Below are positions 61,753-64,000 of a DNA stretch of 64,000 nt, piece after piece (the first letter of the stretch is position 1; each line of letters opens with the position of its first letter). The DNA comes from Pachyseris speciosa. Its lineage: Eukaryota > Cnidaria > Anthozoa > Scleractinia > Pachyseridae. The notes under the pieces were generated by a model. That model was not told where the DNA came from and did not search any database. It was given only the letters and a program-made list of their open reading frames with translations. The stretch covers positions 1,878,501 through 1,942,500 of the forward strand of contig JAEMWC010000006.1 of assembly GCA_016490735.1 (NCBI GenBank). The letters are read 5' to 3'. The position numbers and the translations under genes were made by a program.

Positions 61753-61910
61753 TTACTGCAGACATTTTAAACTCTCATTTTTTTTATTTCAACTGCAAAC
61801 TACATTAATTATTTAGTGTATTTAACAATGTTATTCCTCAAATGAAGAATGATCCTCGCAGTTGTGAACGCAATTTATGCAATTGCGAAAAGAAGCCTGA
61901 AAAAAATTCA

Positions 61911-61958
61911 GGACTTCAACGGGGTTTGAACCCATGACCTCGCGATTACCGGTGCGAT

Positions 61959-61984
<26 letters not shown>
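61911..61984 (-). tRNA. tRNA-Thr(GGT)-like SINE head, unit 1 (probable pseudo-tRNA)
   Basis: 74 nt. The acceptor stem GGCTTCA pairs with TGAAGTC, the D arm has GCTC/GAGC with AGTTGGTTA, and the T arm has the B-box GGTTCAAACCC. The anticodon loop reads CCGGTAA, giving GGT (Thr) but with C at position 33 instead of U and a poor anticodon stem. It is followed by a T7 run. GGCTxCATAGCTCAG is the usual start of tRNA-Thr. Likely an internal Pol III promoter of a SINE rather than a working tRNA. Confidence 0.55.
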
Positions 61985-61999
<15 letters not shown>

Positions 62000-62160
62000 A
62001 GGTCAATTGTGGGTTCATATGTTCCTGTGAAAGAAATGAGTGTGAATGATATATGAAATGAATCATATATGAACTGCGGAAATGAAATCAAATGAAGAAT
62101 GATCCTCGCAGTTGTGAACACAATTTATGCAATTGCGAAAAGAAGCCTGAAAAAAATTCA

Positions 62161-62208
62161 GGACTTCAACGGGGTTTGAACCCGTGACCTCGCGATTACC
62201 GGTGCGAT

Positions 62209-62234
<26 letters not shown>
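62161..62234 (-). tRNA. tRNA-Thr(GGT)-like SINE head, unit 2 (probable pseudo-tRNA)
   Basis: Same as unit 1 with one visible change before the T-loop (CACGGGTTC instead of CATGGGTTC). The change lies at the edge of the T arm. C33 and the T7 terminator are retained. Confidence 0.55.
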
Positions 62235-62240
<6 letters not shown>

Positions 62241-62340
62241 ATTGGGAGCAGGTCAATTGTGGGTTCATATGTTCCCGTGAAAGAAATGAGTGTGAATGAT
62301 ATATGAAATGAATCATATATGAACTGCGGAAATGAAATCA

Positions 62341-62499
62341 AATGAAGAATGATCCTCGCAGTTGTGAACGCAATTTATGCAATTGCGAAAAGAAGCCTGA
62401 AAAAAATTCAGGACTCACAACTGCGAGGATCATTCTTCATTTGATTTCATTTCCGCAGTTCATATATGATTCATTTCATATATCATTCACACTCATTTC
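62341..62499. repeat. Partial third SINE unit joined to an inverted partial copy
   Basis: From 62341 the unit repeats to ...TTCAGGACT near 62414. The sequence then switches to the opposite orientation, CACAACTGCGAGGATCATTC ... TCACACTCATTTC. Together they make an inverted repeat truncated by the LTR at 62500. Confidence 0.85.
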
Positions 62500-62638
62500 T
62501 GTAATATATTAAGTACCCTATAGTACTTATTGTGTTAGTACCCAGAGTGCATTGCTGTAATAAAGTTGTGTTGAATCGGCCATGTTGTGTGTGTGCCTCG
62601 TGGTTATTCTCAGCCATATATATTTACAAAATACTACA
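62500..62638 (+). repeat. 5' LTR of Ty3/Gypsy-like retrotransposon (139 bp)
   Basis: Begins TGTAATATATT and ends ATACTACA (TG...CA form). AATAAA at 62559-62564 could be the polyadenylation signal. The SINE sequence breaks exactly at its left edge (ACTCATTTC | TGTAAT), which supports this boundary. The 3' LTR is outside the window. Confidence 0.7.
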
Positions 62639-62642
62639 TTTT

Positions 62643-62655
62643 TGGCGACGAGGAT
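62643..62655 (+). other. Primer-binding-site-like sequence
   Basis: TGGCGACGAGGAT, starting five bases after the LTR. TGG complements the tRNA CCA end. The TTGGCGACGAGGAT form is common in metazoan Gypsy elements; I cannot name the tRNA. Confidence 0.5.
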
Positions 62656-62725
62656 TGGTCGTTCTTCCACCGCACTCGTTAGTGCAAGGTTTTGGGACAA
62701 CGCTGTGTGTGTTGTGGCGTACAAG

Positions 62726-64000
62726 ATGACCAGCACTAATACGAGTGGACTCTTTGGGCGTGTTGGCGAGTTCAACGTTGCTCGTGAAACGTTCAGTGCT
62801 TATGTTGAGAGGATGGAAATGTTTTTTACGGCCAATAACATTGTGGAGACAACGGGCGAGGGAAGCGTTGCCGCCAACCGAGTGGTAGCAAATAGGAAAC
62901 GTGCAATTTTCCTTACAGAAGTGGGACCGGAGGTTTACTCAACTCTCAGTAATTTGTTGGCGCCCGCAAAACCCAAGGACACGCAATTTACTGACATTGT
63001 TCAGATCTTGGAGAAGCACTACAGCCCGAAACTGCTTGAAATCGCTCAGAGTTTCCATTTTGGTACCCGAAATCAAAAATCTGAGGAGTCAGTTAGTGAT
63101 TATGTGTTGGCCTTGAAGAGATTGGCTGTCCATTGTAATTACGGTGAATACTTGAATCGGGCTTTACGAGACCGATTCGTATGTGGGCTGAACAATCCGA
63201 AGATACAAAACAAGCTATTGAACACAGATGACCTAACGTTCGAAAAGGCTTGCAGCATTGCCAAAACCATGGAGATGGCGGACAGGAACACCCAAGAATT
63301 TCACCCTTCAAGTAGTGAAACCATTCAAGTCAACAAGCTGACAGAACAAGGAAGTGAGAACACTGACAGAAAGCACACTGAACAGTTATCGTGTCATAGG
63401 TGTGGGGGTAGTCATTCAGGTCAGTCTCGTAAATTTAAGTCAGCAAAATGCTACAAGTGCTCCAAAATTGGGCATTTAGCTTCTGTTTGCCGCAGTAAGG
63501 ATGAGAGAAAGAAAGGTAAAGTTCATAGGGTACAGGCTTCGGAATCTGGTAATGATGAGTGTGAGAATGATGATGAATTAGGAATTTATTCTCTGTATTC
63601 ACTTGACCAAAACAGGCCTAATCGCAACAGGTACACTATAGAAATGACAATCAATGGTAAACCATGTATGATGGAGTTGGACACAGCTGCGGATTTCTCA
63701 ATAATGAGTAAAAGTGAATATCTTGAGAAATTTGCAGATAAGCCTCTGACTCCCTCACAAGTAACATTGAAGACATACACTGGTGAAGTACTTGAGGTGT
63801 CAGGTGAAATGCATTGTGACATAGTGTACAAGGGTAAACAATACTCTTTACCCATTCTTGTAGCTAATTATGACGCTAAACCTACCCTACTTGGTAAAAA
63901 CTGGCTGCGGCACATTAAGTTAGAGTGGGGTGAGATCTTTTGTATTTCTAAGGGAGACGCTGTGAGCGCGGATAGTCAATTGAAGGATTTGTTGTCTAAA
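62726..64000 (+). CDS. Ty3/Gypsy-like gag-protease polyprotein, 3' end outside the window
   Basis: Open for 425 codons from ATG at 62726 to the window edge. Residues 1-200 form a retrotransposon gag capsid-like region (VSDYVLALKRLAVHC, LRDRFVCGL). Residues 242-255 are a CCHC zinc knuckle, CYKCSKIGHLASVC. A preceding knuckle (CHRCGGSH...) has lost its last Cys (Arg in its place). The aspartic protease site is at residues 317-327, ELDTAADFSIM, with DTA instead of the usual DTG/DSG, followed by PTLLGKNWL. Pol (reverse transcriptase, RNase H, integrase) should follow to the right. No frameshift is seen, so the copy may be young. Confidence 0.9.
   Translation, partial: MTSTNTSGLFGRVGEFNVARETFSAYVERMEMFFTANNIVETTGEGSVAANRVVANRKRAIFLTEVGPEVYSTLSNLLAPAKPKDTQFTDIVQILEKHYSPKLLEIAQSFHFGTRNQKSEESVSDYVLALKRLAVHCNYGEYLNRALRDRFVCGLNNPKIQNKLLNTDDLTFEKACSIAKTMEMADRNTQEFHPSSSETIQVNKLTEQGSENTDRKHTEQLSCHRCGGSHSGQSRKFKSAKCYKCSKIGHLASVCRSKDERKKGKVHRVQASESGNDECENDDELGIYSLYSLDQNRPNRNRYTIEMTINGKPCMMELDTAADFSIMSKSEYLEKFADKPLTPSQVTLKTYTGEVLEVSGEMHCDIVYKGKQYSLPILVANYDAKPTLLGKNWLRHIKLEWGEIFCISKGDAVSADSQLKDLLSK

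Larger units (their letters stand above)
61841..62340 (-). repeat. Two tandem 250-bp units of a tRNA-derived SINE
   Basis: Units start at 61841, 62091 and (partial) 62341, exactly 250 bp apart, and differ at only a few bases. Read on the minus strand each has a tRNA-Thr-like head, a hairpin with a T7 run, then a tail with CGCAGTTCATATATGATTCA. Exact periodicity and very low divergence indicate a recent tandem duplication. Confidence 0.9.

Overview
The window is animal nuclear DNA, most likely from an anthozoan cnidarian and probably a stony coral. It is AT-rich, with small exons and GT-AG introns. It is dense in miniature inverted-repeat transposons (MITEs), tRNA-derived SINEs and broken LINEs. 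It carries a leucine-rich-repeat (LRR) / cysteine-rich / multi-pass membrane receptor of a type I associate with cnidarians. The taxon is an inference from gene types and repeat style; I could not search a database.

Region 1 (about 1-18.4 kb, + strand) is the 3' part of an LRR receptor gene whose start lies left of the window. Fourteen intact LRR exons, each holding one repeat, plus one broken LRR exon are followed by a cysteine-rich GCC2/GCC3-like region, about nine membrane segments and a cytoplasmic tail. Four lesions (a 1-nt deletion in an LRR exon, an apparent 7-bp deletion, an in-frame TGA and a frameshift in the tail) mark it as a pseudogene, unless the assembly has errors. Its introns hold two large foldback palindromes, a heptamer minisatellite, several MITEs (one nested in another) and a LINE tail.

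Region 2 (18.4-21.7 kb) lies between two convergent genes and holds repeat debris: a MITE, direct repeats and a LINE 3' end with a (TTA)n tail.

Region 3 (21.7-60.9 kb, - strand) is one complete gene. I resolved 38 coding exons with consistent phases from ATG at 60868 to TGA at 21742, giving 1590 residues with about 20 EF-hand-like units. It is best read as EFCAB6 (DJBP), known in vertebrates as a microtubule inner protein of motile cilia and sperm flagella. An X-box-like (RFX) site lies about 160 bp upstream of the ATG. The introns are full of transposons. These include two copies of a 1.8-kb element with 61-bp inverted ends (one nested in a TTAA-flanked piggyBac-like element), a 5.4-kb composite with inverted ends, two LINE reverse-transcriptase fragments and many MITEs.

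Region 4 (60.9-64 kb) holds the EFCAB6 promoter, two exact-period 250-bp tandem units of a tRNA-Thr-like SINE with an inverted partial copy, and the 5' end of a Ty3/Gypsy retrotransposon. The retrotransposon (139-bp LTR, primer site, gag with zinc knuckle, aspartic protease) is inserted in the SINE and runs off the right edge.
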